In this document: positions 17,511-31,205 of the stretch, in pieces
Layout of the letters: the number at the start of each line of letters is the position of its first letter
How positions within the stretch are numbered: the first letter of the stretch is position 1
Source: Thermomucor indicae-seudaticae
Lineage: Eukaryota > Mucoromycota > Mucoromycetes > Mucorales > Lichtheimiaceae
Reading direction: 5' to 3'
DNA length: 35,266 nucleotides
Assembly (NCBI GenBank): GCA_000787465.1
Contig: JSYX01000083.1
Location: forward strand, 1 to 35,266
The notes under the pieces: generated by a model
Database searches by the model: none
What the model was told of the DNA's origin: nothing
What the model saw: the letters and a program-made list of their open reading frames with translations, nothing else
Position numbers and translations under genes: made by a program

Positions 17511-20500
17511 ATGTTTACGATCAAGGGCAAGTCCAAGCAACGCCGTCCCGATGTACCTCCATCTCCTACAGGGGCCCCGCCGTCAAGCACAGGCTCCTCA
17601 TCTGTCCAGAGCAATGCGATTACATCGACAAGTTCAAGCTATACAAGTGCATCGCTGGGTTACACGCTTGATGAATACTATCAAAGTAAATCCTTGCATC
17701 ATCTCGGACGCACATGCTTGTCTCATTGCGATTTACCTTTATATAGGCGACACAATGTCTGTTAGCAGCCAGCAATCGAATAAGGGCAGCGTAAACGATG
17801 AACCTCCCCGCTACAACGGTTATTCTGAAAAGCAAGTTGAAGATCTGTTTGAGAAAATGTTGGTGAGTTTTCATTTTTTATATTTCCCTTTATGCCACGA
17901 CTGTTTCGAAAGCGCTGATTTGTTGCTGTATGCGGAAACTGAGACCAGACGCGGCGCGGTATCCATGACGCTAATTCGAGAGCTGTAATGCTATCGTTTC
18001 CGACAGAAAAGAAGTGGTTGATGGTGTCACAGGATATGCAAGTGGACAATAAACTACCAGCACCCTCTATGACTAGTATGAGCCGAAAGAACAGCACTGA
18101 TGCGAGGGAGCCTGAAAAGAGCACACCGGAATTTTACATTAAACAGTTTCTCGAGCCGGATATGCAAGGTGTGACGCCTCGTTTAGTTGCACATCTGGCT
18201 GTCAGTCTTCGTACTATGCCTCTCAGGTAAGGTGTTTTATGGGAATCATGATAGAGGATAATGACCTACCTTGGATGGGGATTACTAGCTGGGTGCGGCA
18301 ATTCATTGAATCAAGGGGACTTCAAGTTATCACGAATGTGATCGGTATGCTGAATAGGCGCGAGATAAAGTAGGTCGTAATGAAGACTCCAGGATGACTT
18401 ACTGGTAATAATATCATGGAATGGTATTGTTCGATTAGACGGGAGGAAGACCTACAGATGGAAGCAGAGATTTTGAAGTGCTTTAAGTCTCTGATCAACA
18501 ACAGAGTAAGTCGAGTCTTTCATAAAAGAGAATACCATCCATTTATAGACACGATGCCCATAGTGGGGTGCTCGAGAAGTTGTTTCCCATCCCCAGTGTA
18601 TCTTCCACATCGTTCTGTCGCTCGTATCTCCCCCTATTCAGACTCGGAAACTGGTTTGCGAAGTACTTGCCTTTGTCTGTCACGTCGATCTACCGAAGGG
18701 CCAGGAAATTGTACTTAAGGGCATGGACAAACTACGTGAATATCGCCGTGAGCTCGGGAGGTTTGATGCCTGGTTAAAGCTGTTGGACGCAACGCTGGAT
18801 GGACGAGGACGTATGGGAAGTTTGGTCGGAGCAAGCGAAGATGTCAGACGACTAGGGCTGCAAGGAGCCCCCGATAATCACTTGGCAGATTACGCTGTAA
18901 GTCCGTGTATCTTCTTGCGAAATAAGACGCATCTTACAACGTTTATCCATGGCAGTTGTCCAATATGATGCTTGTCAACTCCATAATCAGTGTTGTTGAA
19001 GATGTAGAACTGCGGATACATATTCGGAACCAAATGAATGCCTGCGGATTGCAGAGTATCATGGACAAAATGCTGGAATTCAACAGCGAGCATTTAAAAC
19101 GGCATATCAGTATCTATAAGCAGATGAGCGACAACGATTATGAAGAAATGATGGATATCTATAACGAGAAAATTCTCAGCGACATGAACGACCCAAGAGA
19201 TGTCTTTGAAGCAATTCTCTCTCGTGTGGAAGGCACTCGAGGGTATGATTTCTTGTTGAGCGCATTACAACACTTGCTGCTTATACAAGAGCAGGGCGAC
19301 ACCCAGTAAGCTATATTAATTAGACTTTCATATGACGTTTAACGGGCATCTAAGAGTGCTCATTTCCGATAGAGTACGGTACTATCAGTTACTTGATAAC
19401 CTTGTAACGCAGATTGTGCTGGATCGAAAGGGACTAACTACGGATGACTTTTCTGGCGGGTTCGGCTGGTCAGTCGCCTCGTTGATCGAAAAGTTTGCAG
19501 AGCAGGATCAACTGGCGGCAGCTATCGCGGAAGCAAAAGAAGCCAAAGGAATGTATGAAAAAGCCATCAAAGAAAAGCAAGAGCTGGAACTCGAAATGAA
19601 TCTGAAAGGAGGTACCATGCTCTATTGTGAAAAGTACTGCGTACTGTCTATTGACTGGGCTCATTGCAGATGGTTTGGTGGGGCAACTCCGCGAGAAGAC
19701 CAATTCGCTGGAAGATTTACTACGGATGTCGCGGCATACTATAAAGACTCTTCAAAACAGGATTAAAGATATGCAGCAGGAATATCAGGCGAACCTTGCT
19801 GCGATGGAGCAACAGTTACGAGACATGTACGAGGTTGCGGCAGCTGCTAACGCAGCTGACAGAGTCACTACAGAAGATGGTCAACAGCGCCAGTTCTTTC
19901 TGGGCAGAGATCAAGTTTCTCGGGCATATGACAGATTACGAGCGCAGGCTATCTTAGAAGGGAAACCGTCTGATTCAGACGAAAGCGAAGCAAGCTTTGT
20001 AAGTGGATAACTTCTGCGAGGCGTGATTCAAGCAAATAACAACTGACCGTCGTTAAGAGGAATATACCCAAAGCACAAGGGCTCTCTGAGAGCTTTAAAC
20101 AATCTCTTAGCGAACAGCTAGCGTCATCTGCACCCTCAGGATTCGTGATCCCGGGAACTTTGCCTATTATAGGCTCGACTCGTCGAGGACTGGGTTCAGA
20201 TAAGGGCCGAAAAAGGACCGTTACTGAGGATAACGATTACCATAGCGACCTTGGTCAGTCTGCGAATGCCGGCGGTGATAAAGTTTGGATGAGCAAGGAT
20301 GTGGAAAGCAAAGTGCAAAGCTTGCTTAAGGATTCTACGCCTGTTGACGGGGAACATGCTGATAAGCCGATAAGCGCTCTTGCAGCAGAACTGGAAAAAA
20401 AGCTTAGAAGGCATACGATGGCACAGACGATCGAAGTCGAGAGTTCAGACAACAAAGAGAATCTGTCAGTTTCTGAGCCAGCTAAATCTGACGTTTCGCC

Positions 20501-23404
20501 GTTACCGAAAGAGGAGACAATAAGCGAGGATCCTGATACCACTATAAACGTCCGTGCTTCAATATACCAGTCGGAAACAACATCATTAATCCCTCCATCT
20601 TCTGCGGCACATGGACTGACTGATGCAACAGCCGATAATGCCATGTCGAAAACAGCTGTTACGGAAGCGAAAGTTTCTTCAAGTGTCTCGGCTGCAGGAG
20701 CACAGTCAGTGCAGCCACCGTTTTTGGTTACTCCGCCACCGCCACCGCTGCCACCGCCATCATCAACTCCGAGCATTGTTAGCGCGTCCGCGAGCTCTTC
20801 AGCACCTAAAAGCGATAGCAGTATCGGTGCAGGAGCAATACCTCCACCTCCACCTCCACCTCCACCTCCGCCACCTCCAACGCTTCCGCAGTCTGTATCC
20901 TCGACAAACAATGTTCTCAGAACAGAAGAGCCATCAGCGTCGGCTACAGGGGCAGCGCCTCCTCCGCCGCCACCACCACCTCCTCCTCCGCCGCCACCGC
21001 CTGCACCAACGTCGCAAGCTCCAGGAAATGTGCCTGCTCCTTCGACGATCGATAACAAATCTACAGCGGCTTCCGCGGTCCCAAGGGCAGACGCTGCATC
21101 GTCAGTGCCAGCACCACCACCTCCGCCACCTCCACCTGGAAGCGCAGGGGTGCCTCCACCGCCTCCGCCACCTGGAAGCGCCGATGTACCTCCACCGCCA
21201 CCTCCGCCTGGAAGCAAAGGAGCTCCTCCACCACCACCTCCTCCTCCTAATGGTAATGGTCCTCTTCCGCCTCCACCACCAATGCAAATGCCTTTGCGCA
21301 AGACTATGCGTCACCACCCTGACGTTAAGACCCGTGCCTTACAATGGACAAAGTTGCATGGACAAGTTGTAGGCAAAACGTTCTGGGGTACAAAGGAGAT
21401 CGACGAAGATGCTCTTGAAGATGAATTGGCCGAACTTGGTATTTTCTCATCCATCCAGGACTTGTTTGCGCAAAAGGTTATTGAACGCAAACAGCGTCAA
21501 CGAAAAGAGAAGAAACAAGAAATTTGTATCTTGGATCCGAAGAAGGCTTATAACATAAGTGAGTATATATATATATATATATATATAGAAGACTAACCAC
21601 CCAAACATGCAATTGACATACTTTATATCAATTCCAGATATTGCTATCCTTGCTAAGCTTAAGCATATACCCTTCCCTGTTGTAGCCAAGCGTCTGTTAG
21701 CGGTGGATGACAAGCTTTTCACCGAAAATTTGCTGAGGAACCTGCAGGCAAATGTTCCTACACCTGAAGAAATGGGAAAACTGTCGGTTTTCGTCTCTAG
21801 TGCCTCTGAGGAAGATTTGGAGCTGCTTTCTCGGCCTGACACTTTCTGCTACGAGGTAGATATACATTCGGCGTGGTTGGTCGGTTGTTGGATCGCGTGT
21901 CTCTTAATGGTTCCTGATAGATGATGAAAATTGACCGCTACAAAGAGCGTGTGGATAACATGCTGTTCCGGGTATCGTTCTGGGAAAAGCACCAACAGTT
22001 GAGTCGGGTAGGATCTGAAGCATGTCGGATCAAGGTTATCAGATCACTGACAAGACGTTCATAATAGAATATGTCTTCTGTGTTGGAAGCTTCTATTGCT
22101 GTGAAAGAGTCCAAGGCATTCAAGGAGCTGCTCAAGGTATACAAGTCATGTCAGATATAGCCATTGTACGTTTTGCTCACTTTGTGCTTAGCTTATTCTT
22201 GTACTTGGCAATTTCATGAATGGATCAACGTTCCAGGGCGGTGCCTTTGGTATCAGAATTGCCAGTATCAACAAGGTAAGCTTCTGTCAAAGTAGCTATT
22301 TTATTATAGGAAGGGCTGAAATGACTTAACCTTGTTCATAGTTGGTCGACACAAAAGGCACTGAAGGCAATACGACGCTATTGCACTTTTTGGTTGATAC
22401 AGTCGAGTCGAAGTTGCCACGTCTGCACAACTTTTTGGATGACCTTAAAGAAACCGGCAATGCATGTAGAGGTGGTTATACTATACTACAGTTTACAGTT
22501 CTTATGTTGCTGGGGAAAAAAAGACAGGAAAGACTAACATTATTATCTCAGTGACTTTGCAGGATATGGTCAAGGATTACAACGAGCTTCGAAGTGGGCT
22601 TCAGAAGTTGATACAGGAGCTTGACGCGCATTATGGTCCGGATTACCAGGCTCCAGAAGGAGACAATTTTGCTAGTGTTATGAGAACCTTTAGAGATCAA
22701 GCTTTGGAGAAATTTGAAGAGCTTGAAGTTCGCTACACCTCGATGGACGTGGCGTATAAAGACGCTGTTGCATTCTACGGCGAGAATCCTGCCGAAATGA
22801 AACCAGACGAATTTTTCGGCATCTTCAAAACCTTTACATCCAGTTGGGAGGTACGATACAGGCGGCATCTTTTCTTAGTGTGCAATCCTCATCCTGTGTC
22901 TGCTTACTTTTTTCCCTTTTTCTCTTGAAGCGTGCCATGAGTGATAACAAGACAGCAAGAAAGAAACTGGAACAGATGGAACGATTACGTCAAATGGAAG
23001 AGGAACGTAAAGAACGCATCAAGGCGCAACGGCAGAACCGTGGCGTCGACACAAGCGAGAGTAAGTGCGATAATATAAGAGTCAAAGCATAAAGCAATGC
23101 AGCTAACAGCACTTGTTTAGCTGGATCGGCTGGCGCAGAAGAGGAGAAGAATATAATGGACAATCTGCTCGATCGATTGAGAGCTGGTGAGCTGGAAACC
23201 GGCACAAAGAGGCGGCACGAACGTGCTACGACCCGAGAGCGGCGACTGCAACGCAGCGAATCTGTAGCTGTCATGGCGGAAGACCTGTTAAAGAGTATAC
23301 AAAAGGATGGTGACACACCGCCATTACCAAGGTCAAGGAAAACGGAACGAAAAAGGTCTGACGCAAATAACGAAGAAATTAGACTTGAGTCTGTCGCAAC
23401 GTAG
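17511..23404 (+). CDS. Formin (diaphanous-related, Bni1/SepA type)
   Basis: Eighteen exons with in-frame GT-AG introns encode 1589 aa: 17511-17685, 17747-17862, 17949-18226, 18289-18369, 18439-18505, 18564-18896, 18956-19305, 19373-19611, 19670-19998, 20058-21558, 21638-21855, 21921-22007, 22068-22136, 22192-22275, 22342-22471, 22552-22850, 22931-23060, 23121-23404. It nucleates and elongates unbranched actin cables under Rho GTPase control. Domains in order: GBD/FH3 (LTRRGIHDANSRA, EKKWLMVSQD, IQTRKLVCEVLAFVCHVDLP; residues about 90-500), coiled coil (about 505-605), FH1 with runs of 13 and 15 prolines (about 876-1070), FH2 (LQWTKLHGQVVGKTFWG to about 1490), and an autoinhibitory DAD (MDNLLDRLRAG, 1508-1518) followed by a basic stretch. 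The start follows an upstream stop. It converges with the JmjC gene, 104 bp away. Confidence 0.95.
21559..21637 (+). repeat. (TA)n microsatellite in a formin intron
   Basis: The intron inside the FH2 coding region opens GTGAG and then runs through about eleven TA units (21564-21587) before a CTAAC branch-like word and the TTCCAG acceptor. Length variation here should not affect the protein because it lies between the donor and the branch site. Confidence 0.75.
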
Positions 23405-23508
23405 TTAATACGGCTGTATTCCATAATCTCTATTCTATAATGGACAAAACTTTACATAAATAATACTGTAAATGTACATCTTGTTATGAAATCCACCAGT
23501 AGACGGTC

Positions 23509-24996
23509 TCAGAACCAAAAGCTTACACTAAAGCTTGTTTCTAAAGAGCGCACATAGTGCCACCATCTAGGCTATCTCCAAATTAGTTCTTTTCCATTTT
23601 GGCCTGCTGAAGACTATATATGCAAGTGTGACTTACTGGAATATATAGCATTTCTCCGGGATTTAGAATACACTCCACGTACTGAGCGCTTTCAAAACGA
23701 GGAAAATTTTCTAGATCCGGGTTTTCAACATCCACCTGCAGTACACTTGCGTTACAATCGTGGGCTATTCTAAGGACGTCAATACACCAACCTGACTTGT
23801 ATTGGACATGATGCCTTCATGCGGGTAAATGAGATCCGACTGGTCTGGAGCGTACAGTCGTATATACTTTGAGCCGACAACCTGGGCCAACAGGTTGTGA
23901 TAAGGATCATGATGAAGCGGCGACACAGTCCCACGTGGACCAAACCAGGCATTCTGGATGACGTCTGGTGGCGATCGCTCGTACAATGCATTCGTCTCCG
24001 GGCTGCAATAGCAATAATCCGGTACACTGATATCGTCTGCGAGTTTAGGGATCTGGTAAAAAAGGTCGTGCTGGGCCAAATAGGCCGGTGTCTCGGCGTC
24101 CTCGTTAACAACGTAATGCATGATAAAATCCTCAAAGCGCATCATTGTTTGCTGCCATGCCGAATCCGTGTACTGACTGCCGATCTCTACAGGCACCACG
24201 CGATCTGCAGCGACAGATAGCAAGTAGGACATGGATGCCCAGGGCCGGTCAGATAACGCCGGCCAATGATCGAGGGCTCCCCGAGGAATAATGAAGGGGT
24301 AAGGGTTGGATTTGTTGACATGTTGCGAAAACCATACAAAGCTTGGGGGCTCATCAAGTCGCTGGACAATGTGGGCCGCGGACACGTCCATCCGAGCGCG
24401 CTTTGTCTGCCGCTCTTCGCTCGTTGCTTCAGTTACGGCTGGCGCTGGTCTCATTCTGGATAACCAGGCCTGGACTTCATCCACAACACGCAACGCCATT
24501 TCTCTTCGGCCTTCTCCGGGACCTCCGCTCACAACCAACGCAACATCAAGAGTACGAATCAATTCTTTGCCCAAACTCGCCAACGCCTCTGAGAACTGAG
24601 CTTCGTGTGTGAGAGCATTCCATAGAATACCCAATAAGCAGGCGGCTTTCAAAAGTCCAGCGTCCATTATCATGCGTCGCCAGCACCGTGGCACGTCCTT
24701 GTACGGATAGAGCAGAATCGTTTCGTCTGCCAAATCTCCCAATGCTGCTGATCGCATCTTTGCGCCTTCAAAGTCTACATTCGCATTTGCATCCAAACAG
24801 CTAGGAAGGTCATTAAGCACGTTTTGCAGCAATTGAAGTGGAGCCGGTCCACATGATTTAAGATCTGAACAGGCAATGAATGAGTGGAGGCAATACCGCA
24901 ACTTATAAGCAACGAGGTATCACCTGTCTTGCCAGCGTCGTCTTTTAGTAGTAGAAGCATCTTGCTATAGAGTTCGCTGAGTATTTTCTTCTCCAT
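23509..24996 (-). CDS. JmjC-domain hydroxylase, KDM8/JMJD5-like
   Basis: Four exons (24924-24996, 23792-24864, 23637-23735, 23509-23571) encode 435 aa. The protein is an Fe(II)/2-oxoglutarate oxygenase: the HxD pair is in [10 protein letters not shown] (His342, Asp344) and the distal histidine in [11 protein letters not shown] (His420). [22 protein letters not shown] and [10 protein letters not shown] complete the JmjC barrel. The helical N-terminal half before residue 200 and the [18 protein letters not shown] junction match the JMJD5/KDM8 layout. Human JMJD5 has been linked to arginyl hydroxylation and histone-tail processing; the substrate here is unknown. The four exons are in phase, with introns of 56-65 nt. 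It is tandem with the Rmd1-like gene upstream and convergent with the formin. Confidence 0.88.
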
Positions 24997-25161
24997 GTGC
25001 CATTAAATGCGTGAAAATTTTAGTATTCTGCCTGGTATGAAATCACGTTGACATGGATATGAATATGAACATGATATTGCATAACGCGTAATTGTCGAGA
25101 AGTTGAATCAATTAAAAACGCGAGTCTACAGAATAGCATATGACATATGATGAGGTTTTAA

Positions 25162-26822
25162 TTACTCTCTTGACAAATTGAATGCATCCAGACACGTCGT
25201 GATGACAGCCACGACAATTTCGATAGCAATAAGCCAAATGACTATCCACTCCAGATGTTCACCTATAGTAAGATTGAATTAATACCTTATTGCATGTTAT
25301 TTACTGCTGAGCGAACTTACCGTGGGAGCTATTCAGATGATCTTTAAGCATCTGTAATAAATCACTGATTACTTCAACACGCTGATTCAAAAGTTCAACG
25401 CGCTGGGATATCTCCAAATAACCACGAATGGCGCTATATAACGGTTCCAAAGACGGCTGAGACCAGAAGATTTCGGGCGTATCTAGGATGTTGGACACGA
25501 GATTGACATTGATCCTCATAATGAACAGCTGCCCTATCTTCTTGGTAATTGCTGTCCTATATCAAACTCTCTATCAATGTCATTGCTCGTTGTGCTTCTT
25601 GCATTCACTTACCGAGACATGCGTATATTCCCGCTTTCAGCCATCACCTGTGGAATGTACTTCGTTTCATTTATCGTGTCGTCTATTAGACGTTCAAAAA
25701 GTGTCATCTTGACACTTTGTGCTATAGCGTGCGATATCGTCAGTTTAACCAGATAATTGGAAGGATGTCGTAGTGTGATAATGTCATTGTATATACTGAA
25801 AGGATAAGCCTGTTGGATATACAATGCATATACTGAGGCGCTCGAAACTCATAATGACTTACCGAGGCTGGCAGTTCTCATTGTAATAGTAATGGAATTC
25901 TTCTACTTCTATGTCGCTCATCTCTAACGAGAAAACACAATGTAAGCTACAACAAACACTGGATTCTGGTTAGCTCTATACCAAGTTTCGCGTCTTCATA
26001 GGGCTCCAGCTCCTTGAGTATCCGTTGTTCTTCTTGAAAGGTCATACCCCAAAAGACAACAACACCATAATCAAACAGAAATATCTCGGGAAGTACCGTA
26101 GTTGTTTTCTGTTTATCGATGCCGTCTTTCGACTTCTGTTGAGGTGGCGACAGTGGATATTTGAGGGAATAAGGCGTGTAAATGCTAACCAGCAAGGTAT
26201 TAATGCTGTTGCTCCAAAATCCACCACGGTCAGATCTTACCACTCGTCAAATCGTTTTGGTGCGGCGCCGTTCGTCTTTCTCCTTGACTGGAAATACTTG
26301 ATGAGCTCATCCATCCGATATGCTCTATATGTATCGTCACCAAATCAGTTTTTGTTGAATATTTACAACATGTTGTGCTTACGTGGCCGTGCAGTAAGCC
26401 GTAACACGGTCAAGTTCATCTTTATTTATCTTGCTCAGCCGCTCTGCTTCCACTCTTGCAGTACCGTGTGGAATTTGTGCTAGTTGTGTATAAACGTCGT
26501 TCTCTAGATCTTCAGGTATAACTCCTAGTGCTTGATCGCCATCTTCGGGAAATAACTTGAGCTTCTGCGATGTCTTTGTCGTACGGTTCGGTTGCTTTGG
26601 CTTCGTCCGACTGCTGACCAGCGGTGGTGTCTGGAATGTGTGGTATGCGACCGTGCTTTGTTGACCGCTTCCACGAGACGTCGCGGTCGTCGTAGATGGT
26701 AGCACGCTTTTTGGAGATGTCGGCGTAGATTTGCTTTGAGCGGGTGTGCCAAGTAATGGCTCAGTGCTTTCTGCATCGGCAGAAACTGAAGGGTATGGGC
26801 GACGCGGAGGACGATTTGACAT
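25162..26822 (-). CDS. Rmd1/Sif2 family (DUF155) membrane protein
   Basis: Seven exons (26383-26822, 26241-26324, 25982-26184, 25863-25923, 25613-25795, 25321-25556, 25162-25262) encode 435 aa. The N-terminal 130 residues are Ser/Thr/Pro-rich and probably disordered. The DUF155 core follows: VTAYCTATAYRMDELIKYFQ, FLFDYGVVVFWGM, EVEEFHYYYN, IYNDIITLRHPSNYLVKLTI, SHAIAQSVKMTLFERLID, and then RINVNLVSNILDTPEIFW and QRVEVISDLLQMLKDHL. The end has one hydrophobic helix (WIVIWLIAIEIVVAVITTC). This is the Rmd1/Rmd8/Sif2/RMND1 group; yeast Rmd1 and Rmd8 were named for meiotic-division defects and RMND1 is mitochondrial. Location here is not determined. The gene is divergent from KAE1. Confidence 0.92.
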
Positions 26823-27352
26823 GTTTTACGAGGACGAAATCATACGATGCACCTGTGTCGCTCTGTTTAATGCGTAGCGTATTACGATAAGGGTTTCAAT
26901 GCAAATGATCGATTTGCGGAACTTTTCCCGCAAGCTCAGCCAGCATTGCCCTCGCTTTTCCTTTGGAGTCCAAAATGGAAACTGGCGGTTCAGCATCAAT
27001 CGGCAAACCGTTTATTGGAAGCATATTCATGAAACTATGAAGAATACTGTGGTAGAGATGCATTATACTGTGTACCCAACCCGCTGTACGATCTACTTTC
27101 GGTGCCCAGAGGGAAAATAAGATAAAGTCGGCAGACTAGCAATCTATCAACACAAGTATAGATATAAATTGGGATAGAAATGACCGTATGCTAAAGATCC
27201 CGGTAAAAAGATACATAAGCATCCATAAAAGGAACTCCATCTGCAACGTGTTAGCTAGCATGGTCTGTATATGGTGTTGAGGCTTCTCAGTGTAAGCAGC
27301 GGAGAAATAAGCCGTTGGCTCTGGTTGTTGTTCAACCTGCCTGAAGACAACC
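26823..27352. promoter_or_regulatory. Divergent promoter region, Rmd1-like / KAE1
   Basis: The 530-bp interval between the divergent start codons should hold both promoters. An open plus-strand frame in 26899-27120 has a slightly coding-like segment (FSFGVQNGNWRFSINRQTVY), but there is no family match and no splice support, so I do not call a gene. Confidence 0.45.
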
Positions 27353-28673
<1,321 letters not shown>

Positions 28674-28959
28674 CCGCATATCACTTCCATTTTTCAACCA
28701 TGGCACAACAAAACCTACATTTTCATTCAATAGTCGTTTCATTCTATGCAAGACCCAAGACTGCTACTGCTACTATTTTAAAGCGAAACATATTGCTGGA
28801 TGCCATTTTCAGAGATTCCGAGACCGTACACTAAGCGAAAAGTTTTGGGTTACAAATCTTTAATACAGAAAACAAGACATAACCAGCGAATGCACTCGAA
28901 TACTTGTTCGGCAAAAGAGAGAATAAATAGTAATCTAGTGACCATATGACAGCGTCAGA

Positions 28960-30625
28960 TCAAGAGTTTGCTGTTCGAGCGGCTGCCATACGGGCCCCTA
29001 TGCAGGCCGTAAGTGCAGCCCCCACACCGCTACCGTCCTTCGCAAGCCCTAGTCTCACGGTTTTGCGTACATTTGGAAACTCGGGCAATAGAATCTCCAA
29101 TCCTTCGTAGATATGGTCCTCAAACGACGGATAACATTCATAAAGCGACCCATCGACGCCGATGTCGGCACCCTCCTTTTGACTCACTTCGCAATGCTGA
29201 ACAATAGCGGCGATCGATATCGCTGCTAGCATAGCTGCACGCTTTCCAACCAGCTCGCAGATACGCTTTATGATGCGACATTCAGTTGTGGAAATGTTGT
29301 CTAGTTCGAAATGTCGTCTCAAGATATCCTTTGTTTTGAACAAGTCGCCGTCGTCCGCTTCGATCTCTGACATGAAGGACGTATGAAAAGCCCACTGCTG
29401 CGACATAGCTTTGCATCTATCATGCTGATTGTGACCGGCTCCATCCGGAGGAAATATGAGCTCTCGATCCATCATCTCCATCAGGATATTACGGGTGATT
29501 TCGCCGAGATACATGCCGGACACCATTTTCTCAAAGATCTGGCTGTGTGGATTGAGCGATTCGCTATCAACCTTGTTATCGTAGTGGGTAACAGGCAAGA
29601 TTCGTCTCTCGTTGTCGAACGATCCAAATTCCATATTGACTATCATCTCCGGGCATGCTGCGTTTCCTCCTTTCCACTTGCCAATGTTCGCTAGCTTTTC
29701 AATATACGCGCCGTTGGTGCCGGTCCCAAAAATAAGACCAGCAATGGTGCTAGGCTTACTGTAAGCGTGAGAAAGTAAGATACCCACTGTATCATTCACA
29801 ATTGCGGATATCTTGACTGGTAGTCGGCGCCGCATAAAAGCGTCCTGCAAAGCATGACCGGATCCTTGCCCACGGCACCTTCACAGGAAAAGCCTTTGGT
29901 CCATGACTTCAGAATGCCACGGTTAATCTGCGATAACCATGGTCAGGAAGCGCACACTCAAATTGTTCCTTGTCGCAATAGGCTTACTTCTGATTGCAAG
30001 ACAGGAAAGCTAAAAGTATAGCCAAGATGTAATAGGTCTTCAGTGTCAGTCAATTTTTGCTCCTTCAAGAAGGAATCAATGTACTCAGCAATATGATCTA
30101 ACGAACCCAGGGAAAAAACACAAGTTAGACCTATCCCAAGGAGCGATGGCATGTAACAGCGGATATATTCTACATGCCACAAAGGCCTTGAATGGATCCT
30201 GTTTTCAATCTGTCGTTTAATAGATCCTTGGTTGACTTGGTCTTGCATTTTCCACCGCCTTCAAGCGTCACCAAGACCACGCGTAGATTCGTGCCGCCTA
30301 AATCAAGTGCTAGGAAATGGCCCTTCTCGCCCCCCTGCTTTCATGGATAGACAGCGTAAGGATTCCGTTGTCGGCCAGAAGTTTTCGTTTCTTAGCGACC
30401 TGTTAAACGACCCTCCACGTAGGAGGGGATCATGGCCAAGGTGGAATCCTCTCCAGCGAGCCCTTTTTTCATCTCACAAAGGAAGTAGTCTCGTATGGCT
30501 CTTAAATTTTCAGGATCGATGGTAAATTCACGCTCAAGCTTGTGTAAGAACGCCTCTTGCTCAGGCGTGCCACCGATAATGCGGACAGGCTTTGCTTTCG
30601 AGCGCTTGTTGTCTTTGAGAGGCAT
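28960..30625 (-). CDS. Hexokinase, with two apparent single-base frameshifts
   Basis: Four exons (30400-30625, 30178-30334, 29988-30097, 28960-29927) would give about 486 aa, the usual length. Phosphorylation of hexoses at C6 is inferred from LALDLGGTNLRVVLV (ATP site), GYTFSFPVLQSE, LKSWTKGFSCEGAVG, the catalytic aspartate in IVNDTVGILLSHAY, FGTGTNGAYIE, VNMEFGSF and LGLAKDGSGVGAAL. Exon 1 carries LRAIRDYFLCEMKKGLAGED and STLAMIPSYVEGRLTG. Two breaks exist. The splice into exon 2 leaves the frame off by one at a run of six G (30330-30335). In exon 4 the frame shifts at CATGCTTTGCAG (T run 29849-29851), where one base is missing before LQDAFMRRRLPVK. Intron 2 uses GCATGT (GC donor) or a weaker GT alternative. 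It may be a recent pseudogene or carry sequencing errors. Confidence 0.85.
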
Positions 30626-31205
30626 CGAGACAAAAAGCAAGTATCAAATAGACAATTGAAAAAGTAAACCACGGGAATGTGATGATTCGAGGAAAAATCA
30701 ATGTTATACCAGAAATGGTATCTATCTCCTGCTTCCTTTGATCATCTAGGTGCAGCTTATCAGCTCCCGGCTTGCGTAAGGTTCTTGCTACAATTTTCAA
30801 GCAGCCCATCCGAGAAAAAAATATGTACATGCATACACCTGTCTAACTGTCATGGCATTGGTTATGGCGTAGACTACGATATTGGAAAAGAGACCGGTCA
30901 TCTTCATCACAATAAAGGTTAAAAGCGAGACTTTGTCCTTCACCTCTGCTCGTCTCACGCTGTCCGCTAACTCTATTGCGAAAGCTTTCAAACGCGTCTG
31001 CGACCGTCAATGGCGCATAGCATATCGCCATGACAGATCAATAGCTATTTTAATCTCCAAGAGATTGATAAATTGGGAAAGACGCCGGATTATCCTAAAA
31101 ACTGAGGTAACCACATCAGCAGAGTCGGGGAAGTTTAAAGTCGCAGAATGCTGGAAGTCTCAATAACCCCAGGTGTCGGTTACACCAGTTTTCGAGAACG
31201 TGCAC
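30626..31205. promoter_or_regulatory. Divergent promoter region, hexokinase / RFT1
   Basis: The 580 bp between the two divergent ATGs should carry both promoters and leaders. Several overlapping frames of 60-95 codons exist on both strands, but none shows a family signature or compatible splice sites. I see no repeat or RNA gene. Confidence 0.45.

Noticed and set aside
20255..21301. A 348-codon glycine-rich frame on the minus strand
   Set aside because: It is the complement of the formin FH1 proline codons; glycine runs mirror proline runs, and the plus-strand gene is certain.
26899..27120. A 73-codon frame with a slightly coding-like peptide between the Rmd1-like gene and KAE1
   Set aside because: There is no start context, splice partner or family match, and the interval must hold two promoters.
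30797..31166. Frames of 60-95 codons between hexokinase and RFT1
   Set aside because: They are on opposing strands, mutually overlapping, and lack family resemblance; the region is best read as a shared promoter.
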